A stretch of 41,447 nucleotides of DNA, taken from assembly GCA_016840685.1 (NCBI GenBank), contig JAEORX010000010.1, positions 1 through 41,447 on the forward strand, given 5' to 3'. This document shows positions 24,724 to 30,720 of the stretch, in pieces. The notes under the pieces were generated by a model that made no database searches, had not been told where the DNA came from, and saw only the letters and a program-made list of their open reading frames with translations. Origin of the DNA: Candidatus Thorarchaeota archaeon (GTDB taxonomy: Archaea > Asgardarchaeota > Thorarchaeia > Thorarchaeales > Thorarchaeaceae). The position numbers and the translations under genes were made by a program. The first letter of the stretch is position 1. The number at the start of each line of letters is the position of its first letter.

Positions 24724-25107
24724 TTGCCATTCAAGCTTGTGATATCAGACCCAGAAACTGGAGAAGCAATCCAGTACGAGTTAGATGATGCCAAAACAAA
24801 TGCTCTTGTTGGGAAAACTGTTGGCGAGATTGTTGAGGGTGATGTCTTAGGACTACCTGGATACAAGTTGAAGATCACAGGCGGGAGCGACTCCTCTGGG
24901 TTCCCAATTCGACCTGACGTGCATGGTAGTGGAAAGAAACGTGTTTTGATACATGGTCCGCCTGGCTTTAGGCCAAAGAGAGAGGGTATTGCGAGAAGAA
25001 AAACAGTGCGTGGGAGAGAGTTGAGCTTGGGTATATCCCAGGTCAATATGAGAGTAGAGGAGAAAGGCGCTACACCTCTCGAAGAGCTTGTGATGAAGCC
25101 TGTATAG
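24724..25107 (+). CDS. rps6e: Small ribosomal subunit protein eS6 (S6e)
   Basis: A 127-residue archaeal S6e: FKLVISDPETGEAIQYEL, LVGKTVGEIVEGDVLGLPGYKLKITGGSDSSGFPIRPDVHG, KRVLIHGPPGFRPKREGIARRKTVRGRELS and IVQVN-type SQVNMRVEEKG, which are all diagnostic. Archaeal S6e lacks the long eukaryotic C-terminal tail, as here. Start is TTG 24724; the ribosome binding site is weak (GGTAGG 12 bases before). First gene in a run of translation and transcription genes. The 187 bp upstream hold the divergent promoters with the site-2 protease; a CTTTTAGG at 24680-24687 may be the TATA box. Confidence 0.95.
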   Translation: MPFKLVISDPETGEAIQYELDDAKTNALVGKTVGEIVEGDVLGLPGYKLKITGGSDSSGFPIRPDVHGSGKKRVLIHGPPGFRPKREGIARRKTVRGRELSLGISQVNMRVEEKGATPLEELVMKPV

Positions 25108-25220
25108 ACCCTCGCACTAACTAATCATCTTTGTGTCCCTAGTTCGAACCATATACTTCATATGTGCAACGGGATGACAGAAATTAACCTCCACAAACGA
25201 CAGTCGGAAGTGACAATCAG

Positions 25221-26462
25221 GTGACCAGGAAATACGAGGGACAGTCAGAGATTAGTATTGGCACACTGGGTCATGTCGACCATGGCAAGACCACACTTGT
25301 TTCATATCTAACAGGAGAGTGGACTGATCGTCATTCAGATGAGATAAGACGTGGGATTTCGATTAGACTTGGGTATGCAGCTACTACGCTTTTGAAGTGT
25401 AAGAGCTGCCCTGACCTTGAAGCATACACAACCTCGCATTTGACAAAAGATGGAAAGTGTGGCAAATGTGGAGGAGATTTGGAAGTCCTGAGAGAGATCT
25501 CATTTGTTGATAGTCCTGGTCACGAGTCTCTCATGGCAACGTGTCTCAGCGGAGCTAGTCTTATGGATGGAGCTATCTTGGTGATTGCAGCGAATGAGCC
25601 ATGTCCAATGCCACAGACCTCTGAGCACCTTCACGCCCTTGAGATTGTTGGGGTGAAGAACATCATTCTTGTCCAAAACAAGATAGAACTCGTTACAAAA
25701 GAGCAGGCCAAAAAGCACTACAAACAAATCAAAGACTTTGTGAAGGGGACAACTGCGGAGAATGCTCCAATTATACCAGTTTCAGCTATCTTTGGAGCAA
25801 ACACCGATCTGCTCATTCAGACGATTCAGGAGGTTATGCCAACTCCGAACCGAGATAGCACTGCTGCTCCTAAGATGTTCGTCGCACGGTCGTTTGACAT
25901 AAACAAGCCAGGCACACTGCCTATGAACATGCGAGGAGGAGTCATTGGCGGGTCAATCGTACAGGGGAGGCTTCGTATAGGCGATGAGATTGAAATAGCT
26001 CCAGGAGCCAAGAGTGAGAAGGGATTCAAACCCATCAAAGCGAAGGTTTCAAGTCTCCTGTCTGGGAGCGGGAACTCGCTCCAAGAGGCATATCCTGGAG
26101 GATTGATAGGTGTAGGAACAGCTCTTGACCCTGCTTCGACTCGAGCTGACCGTCTGGTTGGAAATGTCGTTGGGAAAGTTGGAAAAATGCCCAAAATCTA
26201 TGACAAAATCATGATAACTCCGATTCTTATGCAGAGAGTGGTCGGCATGGAGTCCAAGAAAGAAGTGGAGAATCTCAAGCTGAACGAGCCAATGATGCTA
26301 GTGGTTGGAACTGCACCTACAGTAGGCGTGATTACGAGGCTGCATGGGGATGAGATTGAACTAACACTCAAACGTCCAGTGGCTGCTGAGAAAGGGCAAA
26401 GAATAGCTATTGGACGCAGAGTTGAAAACAAGTGGCGACTTATTGGTTATGCTGAGATTTAA
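25221..26462 (+). CDS. eif2g: Translation initiation factor aIF2 gamma subunit
   Basis: aIF2-gamma is the GTPase that carries initiator tRNA to the ribosome. The 413-residue protein has G1 GHVDHGKT (17-24), a zinc knuckle (C60, C63, C80, C83), G3 DSPGHE (97-102), the NKIE form of the NKxD motif (LVQNKIELV), and beta-barrel domains II and III ending RRVENKWRLIGYAEI. Start GTG 25221, with GGAAGTG upstream. Always next to S6e or PIN genes in many archaea, as here. The intron-containing initiator tRNA gene is 5 kb downstream. Confidence 0.96.
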   Translation: MTRKYEGQSEISIGTLGHVDHGKTTLVSYLTGEWTDRHSDEIRRGISIRLGYAATTLLKCKSCPDLEAYTTSHLTKDGKCGKCGGDLEVLREISFVDSPGHESLMATCLSGASLMDGAILVIAANEPCPMPQTSEHLHALEIVGVKNIILVQNKIELVTKEQAKKHYKQIKDFVKGTTAENAPIIPVSAIFGANTDLLIQTIQEVMPTPNRDSTAAPKMFVARSFDINKPGTLPMNMRGGVIGGSIVQGRLRIGDEIEIAPGAKSEKGFKPIKAKVSSLLSGSGNSLQEAYPGGLIGVGTALDPASTRADRLVGNVVGKVGKMPKIYDKIMITPILMQRVVGMESKKEVENLKLNEPMMLVVGTAPTVGVITRLHGDEIELTLKRPVAAEKGQRIAIGRRVENKWRLIGYAEI

Positions 26463-26473
26463 AGCACAAATGA

Positions 26474-26911
26474 ATGAGAAGTATTCACGCAAACCTGGTG
26501 ACAACCTTGCCACTTCCTGTGATACTTGATACAAACTTCCTGACCATACCAGCACAGTTTGGAGTTGACGTTTTTTCTGAGGCTGAGAGACTGCTTGAGC
26601 GAAGTGTTGAGTTCATCCTTCTAGAATCGGTATTGGACGAAATTAAGAGTAATCTTGAGAGAGCTGGGAGAACAGAAGAGCGATTTTTCAAGGTAGCCTT
26701 GGATCTGACTGAAAGATGTAAGATTGTCGGTATTGACCACTATACGAGAGGTTCCAGTGTGGATGATCAGCTCTTGGAGTACGCCTCCTCTGTTAGGGGG
26801 GTGCTCGCTACTAACGATCGAGAACTTAGAGATAGAGCTTCCAAACTGGGTATACCAGTCCTCATGCTTCGTGGGAAGAACCACTTGGAACTCGAAGGAG
26901 CGATTTTTTGA
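26474..26911 (+). CDS. PIN-domain ribonuclease-like protein (COG1412, Fcf1-like)
   Basis: A 145-residue PIN-domain protein. It has the first acidic motif VILDTNFL, the second ESVLDEIKSNLERAG, and DDQLLEYASS followed by GVLATNDRELRDRASKLGIPVLMLRGKNHLEL with the late acidic residues. The pattern matches archaeal COG1412 (related to Fcf1/Utp24, rRNA-processing nucleases). Its position between aIF2-gamma and RpoE is conserved in many archaea. The start (ATG 26474) is the most probable but the true N-terminus may begin closer to LPLPVILDTN. Confidence 0.88.
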   Translation: MRSIHANLVTTLPLPVILDTNFLTIPAQFGVDVFSEAERLLERSVEFILLESVLDEIKSNLERAGRTEERFFKVALDLTERCKIVGIDHYTRGSSVDDQLLEYASSVRGVLATNDRELRDRASKLGIPVLMLRGKNHLELEGAIF

Positions 26912-27042
26912 GACCGTGTCACAACGTTTTTATGTTTTTCAAAGCGAGTCTGCGCTGAGCCGTCGGGTTCAGGCCTCGGGTTGGTCCTCGAGTCTGATTG
27001 TTCTGATTAAAAAACGTCCTGCTAGACAAGGAGCGGCAATAA
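26912..27042. other. Intergenic leader before rpoE
   Basis: About 130 bp without a protein gene. A G/C-rich hairpin CTGAGCC-gtcg-GGTTCAG (near 26958-26975) and a nearby CTCGGG/CCTCGAG repeat could form a structured leader. AAGGAG at 27028-27033 is the ribosome binding site of rpoE (9 bases before TTG 27043). I see no tRNA or recognised RNA. Confidence 0.3.
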
Positions 27043-27621
27043 TTGTACAGCATAGTGACAGTAAAAGATGTGGTGCGTATTCCTCCATCACAGTTTGGTT
27101 CCCCCATGGAAGATGCGGCCATGCTTCACCTGCGGAAGCAACACGAGAACGTCCTCGACCGAGACGTCGGGTTGATGATTGCGGTCATCGGAATTGATGA
27201 GATAGGCCAGGGGCGTCTGATGCCAGGTGATGGTGCGACCTATCATTCTGTGACCTATCGTGTGCTTGTTTTCAAACCCCTCCGGCATGAGTTGGTGGAA
27301 GGAAACGTGGTAGAACTGATGGACTTTGGAGCTTTCATCAGAATGGGACCACTCGATGGGCTCTGTCATGTCAGTCAGATATGTGATGACTTTATCACGC
27401 AAGACTCGAAGGGTAACGCGCTTCTTGGTAAAGAAACTGGCAGAACTCTGGCTGAAGGCGACATGGTGAGAGCAAGAGTCACATCGATAAGTTTCGAGTC
27501 TGGTAACAAGTCTGGAAAACTCGGTCTCACAATGAGACAACCATTCCTCGGAAAGATAGGTCCAGACCGTTCTTGGGTAGAAGAGGATGTGAGAGCAGCT
27601 CGCGGAGAGAAAAAGAAGTAA
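27043..27621 (+). CDS. rpoE: RNA polymerase subunit E' (RpoE, Rpb7 homologue)
   Basis: RpoE with RpoF forms the stalk of archaeal RNA polymerase. The 192-residue protein starts YSIVTVKDVVRIPPSQFG, has the truncated RNP-like domain (HENVLDRDVGLMIAVIGIDEIGQGRLMPGDGATYHSVTYRVLVFKP) and an S1 domain (ELVEGNVVELMDFGAFIRMGPLDGLCHVSQI...). Start TTG 27043 is supported by AAGGAG 9 bases before. Spt4 follows in the same operon, the usual archaeal arrangement. Confidence 0.96.
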   Translation: MYSIVTVKDVVRIPPSQFGSPMEDAAMLHLRKQHENVLDRDVGLMIAVIGIDEIGQGRLMPGDGATYHSVTYRVLVFKPLRHELVEGNVVELMDFGAFIRMGPLDGLCHVSQICDDFITQDSKGNALLGKETGRTLAEGDMVRARVTSISFESGNKSGKLGLTMRQPFLGKIGPDRSWVEEDVRAARGEKKK

Positions 27622-27647
27622 ACCAGGAGGGGACAATAATAGCAAAG

Positions 27648-27851
27648 ATGAAAGCATGTAAAGTGTGCCACTATCTCACAGCTGAAAGTATGTGCCCCAA
27701 CTGCAAAAGCACCAATCTCTCTACGTCCTATACAGGGATTGTGGTCATTCTTCCAGGGCGAAGCAAACGTGAGGATCCTAGACTGAGTTCCTATGTTGCC
27801 TCTCGACTCAACATCGACAAACCAGGGAAATACGCGTTGAAGGTTCGTTAA
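27648..27851 (+). CDS. spt4: Transcription elongation factor Spt4 (RpoE'')
   Basis: A 67-residue zinc protein, MKACKVCHYLTAESMCPNCKS, then TSYTGIVVILPG and KREDPRLSSYVASRLNIDKPGKYALKVR. Spt4 pairs with Spt5 to raise RNA polymerase processivity. The four zinc cysteines (KVC and NC pairs) are present. The strong AGGAGGGG (27625-27632) lies 15 bases before ATG 27648, unusually far, and two in-frame ATA codons (27636, 27639) sit at the normal spacing. ATG remains the simplest start because the protein is then the usual length. Confidence 0.95.
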   Translation: MKACKVCHYLTAESMCPNCKSTNLSTSYTGIVVILPGRSKREDPRLSSYVASRLNIDKPGKYALKVR

Positions 27852-27939
27852 TGATTGTTGTCGATGGTGAAAGCTTTATTAGACAACCTCAGGTCGATTG
27901 GCTGACCTGTCCCTGAGGCAGTCTGACATTCGGTAAGTG
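27852..27939 (+). promoter_or_regulatory. Promoter and stem-loop leader of rps24e
   Basis: GCTTTATT (27870-27877) is a TATA-like element. Downstream CCTCAGG pairs with CCTGAGG (around 27888-27918) and AGGTC/GACCT form an alternative inner hairpin, giving a possible structured 5' leader ahead of the S24e start. Whether it regulates translation is unknown. Confidence 0.35.
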
Positions 27940-28248
27940 ATGCCAATGAAAATCGAAATCTTAGGTGAACGGGAGAACAAACTCCTAGCAAGAAAGGAAG
28001 TCGACTTCAGGGTCGATCATATTGGAGCAAAAACCCCGAGTCACACAGATATTCGTGCAAAGATTGTTGCGCAGTTCAATGCAGACTCTGGTGCAGTAGT
28101 CATTAGAAAACTTGAAACTAGGTTTGGTGCAGGGATAACTGAAGGAACAGCAAGAATCTATTCTGACCCAGACCAGATGAAACGAATTGAACTTAATCAC
28201 ATTGTCAAGAGACATGAACCAAAGAAACAAGCAGAGGGAGAAGAATAG
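27940..28248 (+). CDS. rps24e: Small ribosomal subunit protein eS24 (S24e)
   Basis: A 102-residue S24e: KIEILGERENKLLARKEVDFRVDHIGAKTPSHTDIRAKIVAQFN, VVIRKLETRFGAGITEGTARIYSD and a C-terminal EPKKQ tail. These are family-diagnostic. Start candidates are GTG 27937, ATG 27940 and ATG 27946; I use 27940. The stop codon is directly followed by the S27ae ATG with no spacer, so the pair is co-translated. Confidence 0.95.
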   Translation: MPMKIEILGERENKLLARKEVDFRVDHIGAKTPSHTDIRAKIVAQFNADSGAVVIRKLETRFGAGITEGTARIYSDPDQMKRIELNHIVKRHEPKKQAEGEE

Positions 28249-28413
28249 ATGCCTAAGACACATGAGATGTACAAGGTTGACAAGTCAGGTAGCATAAACC
28301 GAACCAAGAAGTCCTGTCCGCGTTGCGAGAAGGGCACGTTCATGGCTGAACATTTCGACCGTTTTGCCTGTGGTCGATGCGGATACACTGAATTCAAGCG
28401 TAGGGCTAAGTAG
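28249..28413 (+). CDS. rps27ae: Small ribosomal subunit protein eS31 (S27ae)
   Basis: A 54-residue zinc ribosomal protein starting right after the S24e stop: [20 protein letters not shown], then CPRC...[14 protein letters not shown]. The four cysteines of the zinc ribbon (CPRCEKG... and CGRCGYTE) are present. In eukaryotes this protein is fused to ubiquitin; in archaea it is free, as here. GGGAG lies 10 bases upstream within the S24e gene. Confidence 0.96.
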   Translation: MPKTHEMYKVDKSGSINRTKKSCPRCEKGTFMAEHFDRFACGRCGYTEFKRRAK

Positions 28414-28416
28414 TAA

Positions 28417-28692
28417 TCATTCTCCCACTATAGCCATGACCCACCTCACGAAGAGGAGGACGCCTATTATCATTGTGAGCACGATATCAACAATAAATAC
28501 CCCTGGAATCTGAATCTCAACCCATGCTGCAAGAATCAGAGCTATCGGGAAAGTCACAATGAAGGGCAGTGTTGCCACAGTCAGGGAAATCTCCTCGCTA
28601 GACACCATCGCATTCACTAAGAGAAGGAGCCAGATGGCATAGATTCCTATCAGGAGGGCAACTTCTGCTATCATTGCGAGACTACTCCACAT
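28417..28692 (-). CDS. Small membrane protein, three predicted helices
   Basis: A 91-residue hydrophobic protein with three predicted transmembrane helices (AMIAEVALLIGIYAIWLLLLV; LTVATLPFIVTFPIALILAAWVEI; VFIVDIVLTMIIGVLLFVRWVM). Not recognised. ATG 28692 has a weak AGGT upstream. It converges with rps27ae and is divergent from the XRE regulator, so it may respond to the same operator region. Similar in kind to the other small membrane proteins up to 30.6 kb. Confidence 0.5.
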   Translation of the reverse strand: MWSSLAMIAEVALLIGIYAIWLLLLVNAMVSSEEISLTVATLPFIVTFPIALILAAWVEIQIPGVFIVDIVLTMIIGVLLFVRWVMAIVGE

Positions 28693-28780
28693 CGGGACCT
28701 GTGTAGATGAAAGAACAATGTGTGTATCACATGGTTATGGGCGGATGTATCTATTTTAGCCCATATTGAACTGGGAAACA

Positions 28781-28827
28781 TACATTTAAATGTAAAGTTT
28801 GTTTTACGTAAAATGAACTTTACATTT
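28781..28827 (+). promoter_or_regulatory. Nested palindromic operator of the XRE regulator
   Basis: Three overlapping palindromes occupy 47 bp. TACATTTAAATGTA (28781-28794) is a perfect 14-bp palindrome that includes a TATA-like TTTAAAT. AAATGTAAAGTT (28788-28799) and AACTTTACATTT (28816-28827) form perfect 12-bp arms. The centre between them is the perfect 12-bp palindrome TTTTACGTAAAA (28802-28813), flanked on each side by TG. It lies between the divergent 91-aa gene and the regulator ATG at 28843, across the expected TATA box and transcription start, the usual place for an autorepressor site. Confidence 0.75.
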
Positions 28828-28842
28828 GGGCTGGTCGTCAGC

Positions 28843-29079
28843 ATGATCGTGAATAGACTGCGAGAACTTCGTGAATCCAAGATGAATGATTCAGATACAC
28901 CTGAGCTTTGGACCCAGGAAGGTATTGCAAAACATCTCGGGGTGACTAGACAAACAATCATCTCAATGGAGAAGGGCACCTACAACCCATCGCTCGCACT
29001 AGCGTTCAAGCTGGCAAATCTGTTCGGGGTAAAGATTGAGGACATATTCGAATATCGGGGTGAAAAGAATGAATCGTAA
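28843..29079 (+). CDS. XRE-family transcriptional regulator
   Basis: A 78-residue helix-turn-helix protein: MIVNRLRELRESKM, WTQEGIAKHLGVTRQTIISMEKGTYNPSLALAFKLANLFGVKIEDIFEY. This is the compact Cro/XRE-type seen in YozG-like regulators that control small membrane proteins in archaea and bacteria. The frame is open further upstream across the operator, but ATG 28843 fits the domain start. The next gene begins inside its last codons (ATG 29069), so the two are co-translated. Likely autoregulated through the palindromes immediately upstream. Confidence 0.9.
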   Translation: MIVNRLRELRESKMNDSDTPELWTQEGIAKHLGVTRQTIISMEKGTYNPSLALAFKLANLFGVKIEDIFEYRGEKNES

Positions 29080-29431
29080 TATAATAACAGCTCTCAGTGC
29101 CGTAGTAATGGTTATGATAGTGTTTGCAATACTTTGGGCTCTGGATGTATTATCTCTGAGCAGCATCTTTTCAGGTGTTAGCGCCGCAATTGGGGCTCTG
29201 ATCATTCTTTTCTATATGCGACGGTTCCATGATGAACGGTTTACGCAAATCATGATTCTCGCTGCGCGCAATGCCTTTGTCTTCTACATACTCACTCTTC
29301 CCGTGAGTTCTGTGGTGCTCGTAGTGGTTGAAGAAATAACACTTCAGATAGCAGCCGGGCTTGTCCTTGTGCCATGGATGTCGTCACTAATTATCTGCTA
29401 CCTGTCTTTGGTTTACTATTATCGAAAATAG
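29069..29431 (+). CDS. DUF2178-like membrane protein, copy 1
   Basis: 120 residues, starting MNRNIITALSAVVMVMIVFAILWAL (helix 1), then a second helix, RRFHDERFTQIMILAARNAFVFYILTLPVSSVVLVVV and a final helix with a YYYRK end. The DERxxQI...AARNxFxF stretch between helices 2 and 3 matches the DUF2178 type often found next to XRE regulators. GGGGTG lies 6 bases before ATG 29069, inside the regulator gene. Paralogous to the next gene. Role unknown; a four-helix integral membrane protein. Confidence 0.8.
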   Translation: MNRNIITALSAVVMVMIVFAILWALDVLSLSSIFSGVSAAIGALIILFYMRRFHDERFTQIMILAARNAFVFYILTLPVSSVVLVVVEEITLQIAAGLVLVPWMSSLIICYLSLVYYYRK

Positions 29432-29444
29432 GGGTGAATCTGGA

Positions 29445-29834
29445 TTGAGCTTGAAACTATCAAATAGGGATCTACTAATAATGGGAGTTATCTTGGTCTT
29501 TGGATGGCTCCTCGCACAGATCACTTTGAGTTTTCTTTTCCCAACTTCAGACATACCTTTTTCCATCCCCTCATTCGGGGCGGAGATCGTTGTTGTTTCA
29601 GTTCTAATAGGGTTCACTGTCTATGCTCAGAGATTTCGTGACGAGCGCTCGATACAGATTTCTGACAAGGCCGCTCGTAATGGGTTTGCTTTCGTGCTTT
29701 TTGTGGTTCCAGTTGCAATCATTGGTCTTTCCGCCACTGACGTGTCCTTTGATACTCTTCTTGCCTTAGTTATGATATGGATTGGAGCTGTTGTCTTCGC
29801 AGGAGTATCTGCATTATACTACTACAACAAGTAG
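29445..29834 (+). CDS. DUF2178-like membrane protein, copy 2
   Basis: 129 residues. Four hydrophobic segments and the same core as the preceding gene: RFRDERSIQISDKAARNGFAFVLFVVPVAII and a YYYNK end, aligning with RFHDERFTQIMILAARNAFVFYILTLPVSSV and YYYRK. The two are clear tandem paralogues, diverged over most of their length. TTG 29445 has AGGGGTG 8 bases upstream, and the gap from copy 1 is 13 bases. Likely the third gene of the XRE operon. Confidence 0.78.
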   Translation: MSLKLSNRDLLIMGVILVFGWLLAQITLSFLFPTSDIPFSIPSFGAEIVVVSVLIGFTVYAQRFRDERSIQISDKAARNGFAFVLFVVPVAIIGLSATDVSFDTLLALVMIWIGAVVFAGVSALYYYNK

Positions 29835-29851
29835 GATTATGCTTCGAGAAA

Positions 29852-29874
29852 AGAAGTGATAGCGGGCGGGTCAT
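29852..29874 (+). repeat. Degenerate copy of the tRNA-iMet 3' end
   Basis: AGAAGTGATAGCGGGCGG at about 29853-29870 differs from AGAAGTGGTAGCGGGTGG at the 3' end of the initiator tRNA gene (30563-30580) at only two positions; similarity fades beyond this point. This and the next entry look like remnants of tRNA-targeted integration or duplication. Confidence 0.45.
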
Positions 29875-29885
29875 TCTTCAAAGAC

Positions 29886-30149
29886 TTACTCCGGCTGATT
29901 CATTATTGAGTCTGCTTCAGGAGATGGTTCGCTTTCCCATCTACTCAAACAGTAAAGAAAAAGTATCACAACAAGTGGCCAGACAACAAATATGCTGATT
30001 GGAAAATACCAGCCAAACAAGAAGGCTAAGAATCCCGTCAAAGGTGTAATGATGAAGATGAATACAGGCAAAAAAGCAACAACAGCGCATGCCATACACA
30101 GTCGATAGATGTCCCGATCAATCTCAATTACAATCTTATCTGAACTCAA
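29886..30149 (-). CDS. Small membrane protein (87 aa)
   Basis: Residues MSSDKIVIEIDRDIYRLCMACAVVAFLPVFIFIITPLTGFLAFLFGWYFPISIFVVWPLVVILFLYCLSRW indicate a short N-terminal cytoplasmic strand and two or three membrane helices, followed by an acidic tail. Not recognised. TTG 30149 has GTGGAGGT about 5 bases before, a good ribosome binding site, which supports it as real. Within the accessory stretch between the DUF2178 genes and initiator tRNA. Confidence 0.5.
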   Translation of the reverse strand: MSSDKIVIEIDRDIYRLCMACAVVAFLPVFIFIITPLTGFLAFLFGWYFPISIFVVWPLVVILFLYCLSRWESEPSPEADSIMNQPE

Positions 30150-30218
30150 GAAACCTCCACTCCTTTATAGATATCAATCAGGCACGAGATAGGCGTTTTG
30201 GTCAACCAGAAAAAGTGA

Positions 30219-30231
30219 TGGTAGCGGGTGG
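30219..30231 (+). repeat. Exact 13-bp copy of the tRNA-iMet 3' end
   Basis: TGGTAGCGGGTGG here is identical to 30568-30580, which on the minus strand is the end of the initiator tRNA acceptor stem plus the encoded CCA. The two copies are in direct orientation 349 bp apart and flank the 95-aa membrane protein gene, as attachment-site repeats flank an integrated segment. Confidence 0.5.
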
Positions 30232-30277
30232 TGTTACGTGAATAGGTAGATTCAATTCAGACATCTACCTGTAACAC
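30231..30277. repeat. Long inverted repeat before the 95-aa gene
   Basis: GTGTTAC (30231-30237) pairs with GTAACAC (30271-30277) and AGGTAGAT (30244-30251) with ATCTACCT (30263-30270), a 15-bp stem interrupted by a 6-base bulge with an 11-base loop. It sits next to the tRNA-like repeat and 9 bp before ATG 30286, so it could be an RNA leader structure or a site-specific recombination or binding site. Confidence 0.6.
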
Positions 30278-30285
30278 TTCCAGAA

Positions 30286-30573
30286 ATGCAATTCTTTGAT
30301 ACAACTCTTCCAGTCGTAGCTACGCTCTTTGGATTTATAGTGATGTGTCTGCTTCTCGCACCGCCATTATTACACTATAAAGGCAAGATTTCTGAGTCGT
30401 CTATTCTGTTGAGATTGGTATTATTGATTCTATTTGCTTTTGGAATGGGAACCACAATATTCGCTTCTCTTGCATTACCAGGTTTTCCCTTTATGGCACT
30501 CTTCCTTGCTCTACCTGTTATATTCTGCTCTTTGTCTGTAAAAACTGTTAGAAAAGAAATAGAGAAGTGGTAG
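30286..30573 (+). CDS. Small membrane protein (95 aa) overlapping the tRNA end
   Basis: MQFFDTTLPVVATLFGFIVMCLLLAPPLLHYKGKISESSILLRLVLLILFAFGMGTTIFASLALPGFPFMALFLALPVIFCSLSVKTVRKEIEKW: three predicted transmembrane helices and a basic loop. Not recognised. Its last codon and stop (TGG TAG, 30568-30573) coincide with the complement of the CCA end and discriminator base of the initiator tRNA gene on the other strand. An exact copy of this tRNA end precedes the gene, so the gene probably sits in a tRNA-bounded unit. Confidence 0.55.
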   Translation: MQFFDTTLPVVATLFGFIVMCLLLAPPLLHYKGKISESSILLRLVLLILFAFGMGTTIFASLALPGFPFMALFLALPVIFCSLSVKTVRKEIEKW

Positions 30574-30667
30574 CGGGTGGATGATTTGAACATCCGATCT
30601 CAGGGTATCTCCGAGCGGCAAGGCTCCTATGAGCCCTGCGGGATAGGCCTGGCTTCCCCAACCCGCT
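30568..30667 (-). tRNA. Initiator tRNA-Met (CAT) with a short intron and encoded CCA
   Basis: Minus-strand gene. Acceptor AGCGGGT pairs with ACCCGCT, giving the A1-U72 pair typical of initiator tRNA; the D stem is GGGA/TCCC, the T arm GGATG-TTCAAAT-CATCC, and CCA is encoded (30568-30570). The anticodon stem CAGGG/CCCTG is interrupted by about 21 bases (near 30607-30627) after the anticodon CAT (30629-30631) and base 37; GGAGC and GCTC within the insert can form the intron hairpin of a bulge-helix-bulge. The exact splice points may shift by a base. The gene tail overlaps the convergent 95-aa gene. Confidence 0.93.
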
Positions 30668-30720
30668 AGTGTTGAGCTAAGTGTCGCCATGCGAGTTTTA
30701 AAGTTATTCGTAAGACTTGA

